Assembly: GCA_024742305.1 (NCBI GenBank) | Contig: JANSYQ010000002.1 | Span: 1-64,000 of the forward strand | Direction of reading: 5' to 3' | Source: a bacterium | GTDB taxonomy: Bacteria; Bacteroidota; Bacteroidia; Flavobacteriales_D; Crocinitomicaceae | Length of the DNA stretch: 64,000 bases | Shown here: positions 24,428 through 33,022 of the stretch, piece by piece | How positions within the stretch are numbered: the stretch's first letter is position 1 | Layout: each line of letters begins with the position of its first letter | Program-made: the position numbers and the translations under genes | The notes under the pieces: generated by a model | Database searches by the model: none | What the model was told of the DNA's origin: nothing | The model's input: only the letters and a program-made list of their open reading frames with translations

Positions 24428-27400
24428 CTATTCGATCCGCTCCCATTTCTCCTTCTTCTGATAATAAAACCATTCTCCATTCAACTCAAATACCATCACG
24501 TCTTCATCAATGAAATAACAACGATGGTACGGAATACCGTTCATCTGCTCTAAATGAGCATCAAACAAGTTGATTACATAATTTTGTGTAGCGCGAAATT
24601 CGCCTTCTCCTGCATAGTACAATCGATCATACTTTGTTGGTATAATTTGCTCATCATCACGCACGGCACCATACTTTCCAAACTCTTTAACCAAAGTCAT
24701 CTCATTCTCTGATGCTGCATTGGATAGTGCTTGTTCCCTCTCGGTAACTTTATTCAATTCACCGGATTGCGCTACAAGAAAACTTGTGTCCGACGTTTTT
24801 ATCAAAAGATCGTCGGAATACGTTTTAACGCGCGCATCTTCCTCCGAGGTGTGGATGAGCTTTCCATCTGAATTGAGAATCAACTTATTCTTCTTCCCAT
24901 CAATGACTAAGAAAGCACCATATTCTTTTGGTCCCGAAGCTTTTTTATAGGTCGACTCAACACCGTTTGCATCCAAAACGAACAGTTTCTTTTTCTTCTT
25001 GTAAACGACGGCATTTTGAACACAATACGGTTTGATTTCCGAGGCAACTTCCATCGCTTTGGGGTTTCCGAATGGTCGCAATGTGTAGGTTTCGTCTTCC
25101 ACTTTTCGATAAAAAACGCGATTGCCCAAATAGGTCTCTTCAGCTAGAAGCGTATCGTAGATTTTTGTCTCGGCATCAAACCACACCTCCTGAGGTAACT
25201 CCCGAACCTTGTAGAGACTGCCTTCTATGTGCGTCAATGTTTCACTCGTCTCCACGACAACCTCTCCAGTAACCGAATAAATTCCTTTCAAGTCGTTATT
25301 GTTGGCAGAGAAAAAGCCGTTGTTCACCTTGCCGACTTGTGTGAACTCTCTGTCGATTACCGGCTGTCCATCTCGAGTCAGTACACGCCAAATTCCGGAC
25401 GATTTCACGCCAAAAAAGCCTTCACCGAGGTATTGAATTCGGTCTTGATTGGAGACATACATCGTTCCATTTGGATCAACGAGATCGAAACCATTTGGAT
25501 TCTTTTGAATCAACCTTCCTGCGTAATAATTGCGTGGTAGTGAGTCGGAGGTGATGTACTCAAATTCCGGAAAATCTTCGTGAATGATGTAGGTGGATGT
25601 GCCTTCCTCTTTGAGTTCTAAACGGGTTTCGAATCTATTTGCAATCTCTTTGTAGTCGATGCATTTTCGGCTGGGTAATGCTTTTTCATCTTCGCGCCAA
25701 ATAAAATCACGGAGGTCCCAAAGTGCAGTATCGCCGAGGTTTTTCGAAAAGATGAAATCTCCCGATTCAGTAAAGCGAAAATCGTGGAAGGTTTTATGTG
25801 GGTTAAAACGAAGACACGACGTTCCGAAACGGAAGGAGTTTGCATCGGACACACGTCGTTTCCCACCTTCGAAACGAATTCCTAGATTGGGATTCATGAT
25901 GATAGGCGCCGATTCTTTGGTCATGCGCAATCCGCCGAGCATATTGAAATAGTGATAGTACTCGAACAAGCTGATTTCGGCTGAGTCGATAGAACAGACA
26001 ACAGGTTTCGCGTCAATCAGATACATTTTGGGAAGATTGACACCAAACTGGCGACTAAATGTGAGGTTCATTTCTGATAACTCACCGAAGGAGAAAGGCA
26101 TACTTTCATGTGGCACTTCAATGGTTCCATGATTGTTTTTGTTCTGTGCCACAACCGTGAAACTCCAATTGGAAGAAGTATTATGTGCCACCGATTCAGC
26201 TGAGACCAAATCTTTATTCTCAATGTGCGCATTTCCTTGGTACATGTGATCATAAACGGCTCTGCGGCGCAGATCAATTCCATCAGCCAATTGAAAAGTT
26301 CCCTCATCCAATCGTTCCCCGAAATGTCCTTCCAGTCCCGTGCTTTGAATTTCTTTGTAAATGGGCTCCACCGCCAATCCTTTCTTTTGGAAATAACGCA
26401 ATCCGAATTGTCCGTTCAATTGATTCTCCTCTAGATAAGATCTACCCCATCCTCCAAGACCCCATCTAACACGTGAGTCCCAATTGCCTTTTTTGACTAC
26501 GAGGCTGCTTACATTAGGATAGATCACACTTTCTTCTATTTCCGTATCGTCATCCAGCACCAAAACTTCAATTTCATTGTCTCGGTAGAGCTTCGCTGTT
26601 TGATTTCCGAAATTGTAATCGTTGAATTTTTTTGAGGTCAATCGCCCGCGAATATTCGCCAACAATAGTTTTCCTGAAAAATCTTCAAACACAATGGCGT
26701 AAAAAGGATCTTCCCATGAGTTTCCATTTTCCACGCGATAATGGCGGAATTGGGGTTCGAAAATGATGTCTCCATCTATACTCGCCAGTCCAATTTGATT
26801 TCCATATTCGAGAAAGAAGCAATTGTTTCCGTATTCGATAAAGTTGTATTTCAGAGGGATGATGACTTTCCCTCGCTTGTCCACTACGCCCGTTAATTCA
26901 TTGTCAATCACGAGCAGGCGATCGGGATCTCCGGTAGAAAATATGTTGGCGTAATTAGGTTGAAATAGCTGCACACCTGACTTGGTTACGAGGCCGCAAG
27001 AATCACCACGGAAAAACTTAAAATAACCAAGTTCACTGTCCACCAATTCAATTTTATCGTATCTCGGCGAAATATGAACGGTTCCATTCACCTCCATTAG
27101 CCCTACCTTTCCTCCATTTCTAAAGGCTAAAAAATCACCGCCAATAAGGAAGTAATCATCGTATCCTGACACTGTTTTATCTCCTACATGAAGCGTAGCA
27201 TTCGATCTATTGGGACCATAAATCTTGATTGCTTCTACACGGATAAAACGCTTGAAATAGGTGTAAATAACGACATCGTTCCCCTGCGAATCATACGTGT
27301 TTTGGGAGGTGAAATTATAATACCACCAACGTCCATTCTTTTTGTAGCGCACAAAATTATCCCGCATTAATTCAAACTCGGGGGTTGCAGTTCCTAACAA

Positions 27401-28024
27401 ATCCTTGCCTTGATAATCGAAAAAACGATACTGATCGCCGTCGAAAGCGAGAATGACTTCATAAGACTTGTTGTACCAATTTGGCAATAGTAAGGGTTGA
27501 ACTGCAATATAAACGGGAGGAACAGTGACCGCTCCATAGGAATATATCCCCACTTTGTTTTTGGTGTACAAATACACAAGTTCCCCTTTGCAAGATATGG
27601 AGTCCAATTCAAGGGTGTCTATTGAATATTCAAACTCGGAGAATTTCGGAAAATACCATTCCTTCCCCTTGCTACCAATAACGCCATAAACGGTGGTGGC
27701 AATCGTATCGTATTCAAAGGGCAAGATAGTATCACCACTATGACTTAACGCCCCATACCAGCCATCCTTTTTTAAGGCGTAGTAATCACTGAAGTTTCCT
27801 TGTGGTAACCACTCATCAAATTGAAACGAATCATTTACGGTTCCCGAATCAAGATCGAAGAGTGTCCACGAATTTCCGACTTTGTAAGGGATGTAGTTTG
27901 ATTCCAATGCTTCCAATGAATCCCAGTAGGCGATGTCTGCAAGCATTAAGGAATCTTCCTCACTCATTTGAGCATAAGCGGCACTGTAAACAAGAAAAAG
28001 AAGGCAGATAATTATGTACCTCAT
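24428..28024 (-). CDS. Very large secreted WG-repeat protein
   Basis: The 1198-residue product has a signal peptide ('MRYIIICLLFLVYSAAYAQ') and many WG-type repeats, e.g. 'DGWYGALSHSGDTILPFEYD', 'GKVGLMEVNGTVHISPRYD', 'LTGVVDKRGKVIIPLKYN' and 'QIGLASIDGDIIFEPQF'. In each, a Gly-centred turn is followed by 'I.P.Y'-like residues. A middle region (~600-800) without clear repeats separates two repeat blocks. WG repeats are thought to be binding scaffolds; the ligand is unknown. The ATG overlaps the stop of the upstream lipoprotein gene by four bases, so the two are translationally coupled. Confidence 0.85.
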   Translation of the reverse strand: MRYIIICLLFLVYSAAYAQMSEEDSLMLADIAYWDSLEALESNYIPYKVGNSWTLFDLDSGTVNDSFQFDEWLPQGNFSDYYALKKDGWYGALSHSGDTILPFEYDTIATTVYGVIGSKGKEWYFPKFSEFEYSIDTLELDSISCKGELVYLYTKNKVGIYSYGAVTVPPVYIAVQPLLLPNWYNKSYEVILAFDGDQYRFFDYQGKDLLGTATPEFELMRDNFVRYKKNGRWWYYNFTSQNTYDSQGNDVVIYTYFKRFIRVEAIKIYGPNRSNATLHVGDKTVSGYDDYFLIGGDFLAFRNGGKVGLMEVNGTVHISPRYDKIELVDSELGYFKFFRGDSCGLVTKSGVQLFQPNYANIFSTGDPDRLLVIDNELTGVVDKRGKVIIPLKYNFIEYGNNCFFLEYGNQIGLASIDGDIIFEPQFRHYRVENGNSWEDPFYAIVFEDFSGKLLLANIRGRLTSKKFNDYNFGNQTAKLYRDNEIEVLVLDDDTEIEESVIYPNVSSLVVKKGNWDSRVRWGLGGWGRSYLEENQLNGQFGLRYFQKKGLAVEPIYKEIQSTGLEGHFGERLDEGTFQLADGIDLRRRAVYDHMYQGNAHIENKDLVSAESVAHNTSSNWSFTVVAQNKNNHGTIEVPHESMPFSFGELSEMNLTFSRQFGVNLPKMYLIDAKPVVCSIDSAEISLFEYYHYFNMLGGLRMTKESAPIIMNPNLGIRFEGGKRRVSDANSFRFGTSCLRFNPHKTFHDFRFTESGDFIFSKNLGDTALWDLRDFIWREDEKALPSRKCIDYKEIANRFETRLELKEEGTSTYIIHEDFPEFEYITSDSLPRNYYAGRLIQKNPNGFDLVDPNGTMYVSNQDRIQYLGEGFFGVKSSGIWRVLTRDGQPVIDREFTQVGKVNNGFFSANNNDLKGIYSVTGEVVVETSETLTHIEGSLYKVRELPQEVWFDAETKIYDTLLAEETYLGNRVFYRKVEDETYTLRPFGNPKAMEVASEIKPYCVQNAVVYKKKKKLFVLDANGVESTYKKASGPKEYGAFLVIDGKKNKLILNSDGKLIHTSEEDARVKTYSDDLLIKTSDTSFLVAQSGELNKVTEREQALSNAASENEMTLVKEFGKYGAVRDDEQIIPTKYDRLYYAGEGEFRATQNYVINLFDAHLEQMNGIPYHRCYFIDEDVMVFELNGEWFYYQKKEKWERIE

Positions 28025-29412
28025 ACACTCTGAATAAATGCCTCTAATTCTGTTGGATCTTCAATCTTGATGTGCTTTTTCAGCTTGAATTGGATGGTGG
28101 AGCCCGGTTCTCGTTTCTTCAAGTTCATCTTCCTCAAATCCCGAGATGATAAGTAGTAAACTTGATTATCAGTATCTATAGCGATCAATCGGTTTTTAAT
28201 GTCCGGATTGATCGAAAACTTCTCGAAAGAGCCTTCGTAATATTGCACCACAATTCGTCGATCCGTTGGAAGCAAGTAGAAACTCATTCCGGCGATATCA
28301 CCGCCACCTTCTAAACTGAAATCCGCAACGAAGTGCGTTACTTTCGGATCATAATAGTAGACGTCATAATTGTACACGGCCAATTCATCCACATTAAATA
28401 CTCTCAGTAGTGCTTTTTCTCGTTTCAATTGATCAGAAATCTTTTTCATCTCTTTGGACGCAGCCACAGTTCTCGCCATGATTTCTGCCATTAGCTTGTT
28501 CTTTCGATCCAATAATTTCCCTTGGTAAATAGGAACAGCATCTATGGTCAGCTCTCTATTATCATTCGACTCGAACGTAAGGCGATATTCCAAAAATGGT
28601 TGCTCTGTTGTATCGAGATGAACCAGTTTATACGTAGTGGCGAAAGCTCCAATATTCGCCGGGTTTAACTTGGGATCCGTTCCCGAATACTTCCACATTA
28701 CTCCGTTCATGTCTCTGAGGTAATCGCTGGAGAAACCGGCTAATTTGATATCGAAAAGTTGATCTCCCTTTTGGTATTTTACCGGCTTTTTCGGAGTAGG
28801 TTGAATCTGCGTTTCCAATTGGCGCATCTCTTCCTCCTGCTCTTCGATGTATGGATTTTTAATGGGTTGACAGTCGGTATCCTTTAGCTCCCAGTTGGTT
28901 CCTTCTTCGTTGAGCTGCCAAAAATCGAACGGTCCATCGACATCCGTTGCGAGTTCTACCTTGATTTCTTTCCCCTCGGCCAATTCTAGCTCTCGACCAT
29001 CTTGCGAAGCACTGATTTCAAACATACCGGCACTTTCGAATACTTCCTCTTCGCCATTTTCTTTGGTGTGCACCATGGTAATGTCGCTAGCAATAATTTC
29101 ACCACGATTGGAATATTCCGAAAATTCTAGCTCCACTTCACCTTCTACAGGTTTGCCATCATCTTTGTACACGAAAGCATTCTCCGGCACTTCAATGCGC
29201 GTTCCTTCGTCGGTGCGAATGGTGTGGCGTTTGTTGTGAATGATGCGGAACGTTTGTGCAAGCGTGAGGAATGTTGCTCCGATAAGCGCCTGAACTTTGT
29301 TGTCTTTAAGAGCGCTATTTTGTCTGTTTTCCTGAATAGGATTCGTAGTACTTTGCTCACTACAAGCGGTAATGAGAATGAAAGCAGCTAGGATTAGAGA
29401 TACGTGTTTCAT
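28021..29412 (-). CDS. Lipoprotein of unknown function coupled to the WG-repeat gene
   Basis: The 463-residue product has a lipobox ('LILAAFILITACSEQ', Cys17). Residues ~65-170 form a beta-rich domain of the kind 'GTRIEVPENAFVYKDDGKPVEGEVELEF', in which a threshold-like 'I.VP..AF....G.PV.G.V' pattern recurs in Bacteroidota lipoproteins and recalls ZU5-type domains. A Glu/Gln-rich linker lies at ~190-215, followed by a second beta-rich domain and a helix ('AASKEMKKISDQLKREKALL'). It probably sits on the outer membrane and works with the WG-repeat protein that overlaps it by four bases. The name of the family is not known to me. Confidence 0.7.
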   Translation of the reverse strand: MKHVSLILAAFILITACSEQSTTNPIQENRQNSALKDNKVQALIGATFLTLAQTFRIIHNKRHTIRTDEGTRIEVPENAFVYKDDGKPVEGEVELEFSEYSNRGEIIASDITMVHTKENGEEEVFESAGMFEISASQDGRELELAEGKEIKVELATDVDGPFDFWQLNEEGTNWELKDTDCQPIKNPYIEEQEEEMRQLETQIQPTPKKPVKYQKGDQLFDIKLAGFSSDYLRDMNGVMWKYSGTDPKLNPANIGAFATTYKLVHLDTTEQPFLEYRLTFESNDNRELTIDAVPIYQGKLLDRKNKLMAEIMARTVAASKEMKKISDQLKREKALLRVFNVDELAVYNYDVYYYDPKVTHFVADFSLEGGGDIAGMSFYLLPTDRRIVVQYYEGSFEKFSINPDIKNRLIAIDTDNQVYYLSSRDLRKMNLKKREPGSTIQFKLKKHIKIEDPTELEAFIQSV

Positions 29413-29570
29413 AAGATCGGGTCTTTAGTGATAAATGTCCGATTACTTGAAAAGTAAACAATCTTCTTCCTTTTTTGGCTGAAAACAGGAGGAAATCGAA
29501 TGAAATTAAGAAGTTTTAGTACATATTGTTTCTAAAAACTGACGCACTCACACCTCACACTCCATCCTAC

Positions 29571-31304
29571 TTATCTTCCTGGCGTAAAGGTTCCCGGTTG
29601 ATTCGTTTGCCCCTCAATAACACGCATGCCATGTTCGTAATCACGCTCTTCAAGCACACGACCGCGTTTGTCGTAGATGATGAATTTACCGTGCTTCAAT
29701 CCATCTTTGTAGTCCATTTCTTGGAGCAGTTTTCCTCGTCTGCTGTACTGCTTCATTCTTCCATGTAGCTTTCCTTCTTTGTAATTGGAAATAACAGCAG
29801 GGAGGCGGCCTCCAGGATGGTGAGCGATCCATTCGCCGTGTTTTTCGCCTTCTTTGTATTCACCTTTCTCGGTGAGTTTGTAATCTTCTTGGGAGTAACT
29901 TTCCGCCAATCCGTGCTCCTTACTTTCCATATGAACACGATCGCTCATGATTTTATCATTGAACTTGTTCTTCTTTTTGAAAAGCTTGTACGTAGTAACG
30001 TTTTTCAGGCGCCCGTTTTCAAAATACTCTCGCCATTCGCCAACCTTTAAATTGTCCTTGTATTCTCCCTCCACAAGCGGCTTACCATTCGTGTAGAAGG
30101 AATTCCATTCGCCGTCTAATTCTCCATTCGAGAATGTTGCCTTGTTTTTCAAGTCACCGGTATCCCAATAGTTCGACCATTCGCCGTTTTCTTTTCCATC
30201 GACGTAATCGCCCTCCATGAGCAACGTGCCGTCTTCGTACCACGTTCTCCACGTGCCGTTTTTCTCATCTTCAGCAAAGGTTCCTTTTTTGAATTCCTGA
30301 CCGTTTTTGTAATAGTAGGTCCATTCGCCTACGCGGTCGCCCATATCGTAATTCGCATAGTAAGAAACTTCTCCGGTTGGATACCAGTATACCCACTTAC
30401 CGTGCTGCTGATCTTCAACAAAAGAACCTTCCATGTCGCGGTCGCCTTTGTTGGTGTACCACGTCCATTTTCCATCTTTTTGACCGTTCACGTAATTTCC
30501 CTCCACATTCAACTGACCGTTGTCGTAATAGTACTCGTACCTACCGTTCAGTCTTCCATCCACATAGTGGCTCACTTTTTCTAAGTCGCCTGTGTAATAG
30601 AAAAACTCCCATTTTCCATCCTTATTCCCGTTGTTGAAACTACCTTTCAGCGTTGGATATCCGTAAATACTGTACTCGATAAACTCGCCGTGTTTGAGTC
30701 CGTCTCTGTAGTTGTACCATTCTTTGGTGGCACCTGTCGTGTAGTAATCGGCCATTTCCCCGTTACCATTTTCCACGGCTTGCGTATGTAGCGAGTCCGG
30801 ATAGTAGTATTCCCACAGGTAATTATCTTCTCCTTTGACTTCCTCTACCGACTTCAAATGTCCATCTCGATAATAATACTCCCAACGACCAACGGGTTCG
30901 TCCATATCGTACTCTCCCATGACCTTGATGTTGCCGTTTTCGTACCACTCGGTGTAAACGCTATCTTGTCGATCCCATTTGAAATATCCTTCCGTTTTCT
31001 TCGCTCCGTTGTCGTAGTACTGCGTCACGTTTCCGAAAAGCATGCCTTTGTAGTAATTCCGTACTTCTTCCAAATCGCCCAGTCGCGTGTAGTACTCCCA
31101 TTTACCGTGCTCATCTGTTGTTTCACAAGCTTCGTCATTACAGGTACTATCCTTGTAATACTTACCACGGGAAAGCACTTGTTTTTTCTCGTAATCCCAG
31201 AACGTACGTTTCGACTTAGTGAGGTTGTATCGACTGATTTCAATTTCTTGCGCTTGACCTGAAAATGTCAACAAAAGGGAGAATATGAAGAGTATTTTTT
31301 TCAA
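29571..31304 (-). CDS. Secreted MORN/YwqK-type repeat protein
   Basis: The 577-residue product has a signal peptide ('MKKILFIFSLLLTFSGQAQ') and about 17 tandem repeats of 20-24 residues of the form 'G.WEYYY.DG.L..EG.Y..G...G.W', for example 'GKWEFFYYTGDLEKVSHYVDGR' (part). These belong to the MORN-variant group named after YwqK, sometimes labelled an antitoxin component; no toxin gene lies nearby, so that label should not be used here. It is probably a surface or periplasmic beta-meander scaffold. A second such protein lies at 46808. Confidence 0.88.
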   Translation of the reverse strand: MKKILFIFSLLLTFSGQAQEIEISRYNLTKSKRTFWDYEKKQVLSRGKYYKDSTCNDEACETTDEHGKWEYYTRLGDLEEVRNYYKGMLFGNVTQYYDNGAKKTEGYFKWDRQDSVYTEWYENGNIKVMGEYDMDEPVGRWEYYYRDGHLKSVEEVKGEDNYLWEYYYPDSLHTQAVENGNGEMADYYTTGATKEWYNYRDGLKHGEFIEYSIYGYPTLKGSFNNGNKDGKWEFFYYTGDLEKVSHYVDGRLNGRYEYYYDNGQLNVEGNYVNGQKDGKWTWYTNKGDRDMEGSFVEDQQHGKWVYWYPTGEVSYYANYDMGDRVGEWTYYYKNGQEFKKGTFAEDEKNGTWRTWYEDGTLLMEGDYVDGKENGEWSNYWDTGDLKNKATFSNGELDGEWNSFYTNGKPLVEGEYKDNLKVGEWREYFENGRLKNVTTYKLFKKKNKFNDKIMSDRVHMESKEHGLAESYSQEDYKLTEKGEYKEGEKHGEWIAHHPGGRLPAVISNYKEGKLHGRMKQYSRRGKLLQEMDYKDGLKHGKFIIYDKRGRVLEERDYEHGMRVIEGQTNQPGTFTPGR

Positions 31305-31338
31305 AGGAGATTGTTTACTAACTATAACTTCAATTTCT

Positions 31339-31983
31339 TTACTTGGTTACTAATCCTATGATTCCTTGCGTGACCAGCACCAATCCAAATCCGACAAAAA
31401 CAATGCCGACCATGCGATTGAGACCCATCAACAGTCGAGGCGTGACCAAAGAGCGGAGTCGTTTTGCGCCAATAATTTTGAGGAAATCAATGGAAAAGAA
31501 GGTGACCAAAATGTAGGTTAAATACAAAATCATAGAGCTGCCGTGTTCGTCCCCATCACCTGCTCCTAAGGTCATTACTGAGAACCAATAGAAGACCACC
31601 AAAGGATTCATCATGTTGAGCAGAAACCCTTTGAGTGCTAGAATAATGTATCCGGCTGCATTGGGAACGACTTCAAATTCTTTGGTTGATTCTGATTTCT
31701 TCACTTTTTTGAAAAAGGTATAAACACCATACACCAAAAAGAGGGAACCACCGACCAACCGAAGGATAGAATTGTCATTTCCTTCTGCGAGCTCTGCCAC
31801 TTGAGTGAAGAAGACGAAGGCAATGACGATGTAAACGATGTCAGAAATTAACACACCAAGATCAACTGCCAGCGCGGCTTTTACACCTTTTCGAATACTG
31901 GTTTCCAGTAGAACAAAGAAAACGGGGCCAACCATTATGCTTAGTAAAAGTCCGGTGGCGACGCCTTTCAATAATAGATCCAT
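31339..31983 (-). CDS. LysE-family translocator
   Basis: The 214-residue product has about six membrane helices and the LysE/RhtB opening 'GVATGLLLSIMVGPVFFVLLETSIRKGVKAALAVDLGVLISDI' (quoted in part: 'MVGPVFFVLLETSIRKG'). A conserved 'LLNMMNPLVVFYWFSV' follows in the second half. The family exports amino acids; the substrate here is unknown. It has its own promoter on the minus strand (TACTTTTG) and is divergent from the small acidic protein. Confidence 0.9.
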   Translation of the reverse strand: MDLLLKGVATGLLLSIMVGPVFFVLLETSIRKGVKAALAVDLGVLISDIVYIVIAFVFFTQVAELAEGNDNSILRLVGGSLFLVYGVYTFFKKVKKSESTKEFEVVPNAAGYIILALKGFLLNMMNPLVVFYWFSVMTLGAGDGDEHGSSMILYLTYILVTFFSIDFLKIIGAKRLRSLVTPRLLMGLNRMVGIVFVGFGLVLVTQGIIGLVTK

Positions 31984-32006
31984 GGGTTTAGGGCTGCTCT
32001 TCGTAA

Positions 32007-32014
32007 CAAAAGTA
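32007..32014 (-). promoter_or_regulatory. -7 element (TACTTTTG) for the LysE-type gene
   Basis: An exact TAnnTTTG match on the minus strand lies 24 bases before the start. No clear -33 element is present. Confidence 0.45.
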
Positions 32015-32097
32015 CGATTTCATTTAACTTTTGCCCGTTCACAATTGGCTTTTTATAAAATGTTCGCAGGTGTTCGCGGTAATTGAAGTAAGTTAAT

Positions 32098-32105
32098 TAC
32101 TTTTG
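32098..32105 (+). promoter_or_regulatory. -7 element (TACTTTTG) for the gene at 32148
   Basis: An exact TAnnTTTG match lies 42 bases before the ATG. It overlaps the TTG that the ORF track used as a start at 32103, which argues for the later ATG. Confidence 0.5.
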
Positions 32106-32147
32106 TCTGCGAAGTACGTAAAAGGTGTCATCCGCATTAACGAAATT

Positions 32148-32507
32148 ATGAAACTCGAAGCAGCTAATAAAAAACTCGAAGCGATCATTAAAAACGTGGA
32201 AAAGAATGGTCTTTCCGCAGATAACTTGATCGATGACTTAAAGGAACTTCGCGAGTACGCTTTGAAGGAGCAGGATCCGTTGGTGACGAAGGTACTCCGT
32301 CTTAGTTATGAATATTTGGGAGAAAATAATTCTTTTGATGTTCAGGCTCAGTTTGAAGAGGACGAAGAAGAAAATGAGTACCCAATTGAAATTGAGGATA
32401 CTGAAAACTTCCTTTACTTGATGAACTTGCTGAAAAACGCAGATCACAAAATCAACCGAGAAGAAATTAAAGATTACCGTACTGCTCTGAAATTGGAGTT
32501 GTACTAA
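32148..32507 (+). CDS. Small acidic helical protein of unknown function
   Basis: The 119-residue product begins at the first ATG; the longer start at 32103 falls inside the promoter. It is helical ('MKLEAANKKLEAIIKNVEKNG', 'LIDDLKELREYALKEQDPLVTKVLRLSYEYL') with an acidic linker ('QFEEDEEENEYPIEIEDTE') and a C-terminal helix pair. I do not recognise the family, though small acidic proteins of this type are conserved in Bacteroidota. It is followed by an intrinsic terminator, so it is monocistronic. Confidence 0.7.
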   Translation: MKLEAANKKLEAIIKNVEKNGLSADNLIDDLKELREYALKEQDPLVTKVLRLSYEYLGENNSFDVQAQFEEDEEENEYPIEIEDTENFLYLMNLLKNADHKINREEIKDYRTALKLELY

Positions 32508-32530
32508 AGATCGAATTCAAGAATAGTTTA

Positions 32531-32568
32531 AAACCGCGTCTCGACAAGCTCGACGACCGGTTTTTTTT
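32531..32568 (+). terminator. Terminator after the small acidic protein
   Basis: AAACCG and CGGTTT form the stem base, followed by eight T. The loop is TCTCGACAAGCTCGACGA, a member of the dispersed TCTCGA repeat family. Confidence 0.75.
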
Positions 32569-32663
32569 GTTTGCCCCTTTATTTTTAGAGTACCCAAACG
32601 AATTTCCAACCATTTTTTAGACTTTCTCAACACTAGATATATCAAGGGTTTGAGCACTCTTGC

Positions 32664-32840
32664 TTAGAATCATTCTAATTTTTTTTTCCTTTCGTGCCAA
32701 CCCTTTTTCAAACAGGTGCGTCTTAGTAATGAATATTGAAATTCTGGTTTATTCAATATTTGGTTTTATTTTCCTTGCAGGTACCTGAAAAGAGCTCCTA
32801 CCTCGGACAAAAGTCTTAGAGTTCTTTTCAGGTTTTTTTT
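32664..32840 (+). ncRNA. Candidate structured non-coding RNA in a 515-base gap
   Basis: The interval between the terminator at 32568 and the ATG at 33023 has no plausible protein gene. It holds three stem-loops in a row: TTAGAATCATTCTAA with nine T (32664 on), AATATTGAA/TTCAATATT (32732-32760) and a 15-bp stem ACCTGAAAAGAGCTC/GAGTTCTTTTCAGGT with an inner GGAC-AAAA-GTCT hairpin, ending in eight T (32783-32840). The last is a strong intrinsic terminator with no coding gene in front of it, which suggests a small RNA ending there. I do not recognise a known RNA family and no exact promoter box is found upstream, so this is a hypothesis. Confidence 0.35.
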
Positions 32841-32860
32841 AAGCGATTATTTTGACGTAC

Positions 32861-32876
32861 CTCGAGCCTGTCGAGA
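32861..32876. repeat. Copy of the TCTCGA/TCGAGA repeat family
   Basis: CTCGAGCCTGTCGAGA shares its core with the copies at 39921, 49236 and 49352. It lies in otherwise featureless DNA ahead of the vWA gene. Confidence 0.6.
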
Positions 32877-33022
32877 AGTGAATGATTGGTAAGACTACCA
32901 TCTTACCATTCGTGCTCGCTCAATGCGTCGCTGGCTCAATATCCGAAACCTACCCTATTTTTTTGTGATTTTCCTGTAACCTATTTTCTTGATCTGCATT
33001 ATGATAGAAACCAGAAATTGTT

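Noticed and set aside
30858-31262. 134-residue hydrophobic plus-strand ORF
   Set aside because: It is the antisense of MORN repeats (Tyr/Gly/Trp codons read as Val/Phe/Ile-rich sequence), not a membrane protein.
29571-31304. Toxin-antitoxin system suggested by the YwqK antitoxin label
   Set aside because: The protein is a large secreted repeat protein; no toxin-like partner is adjacent.
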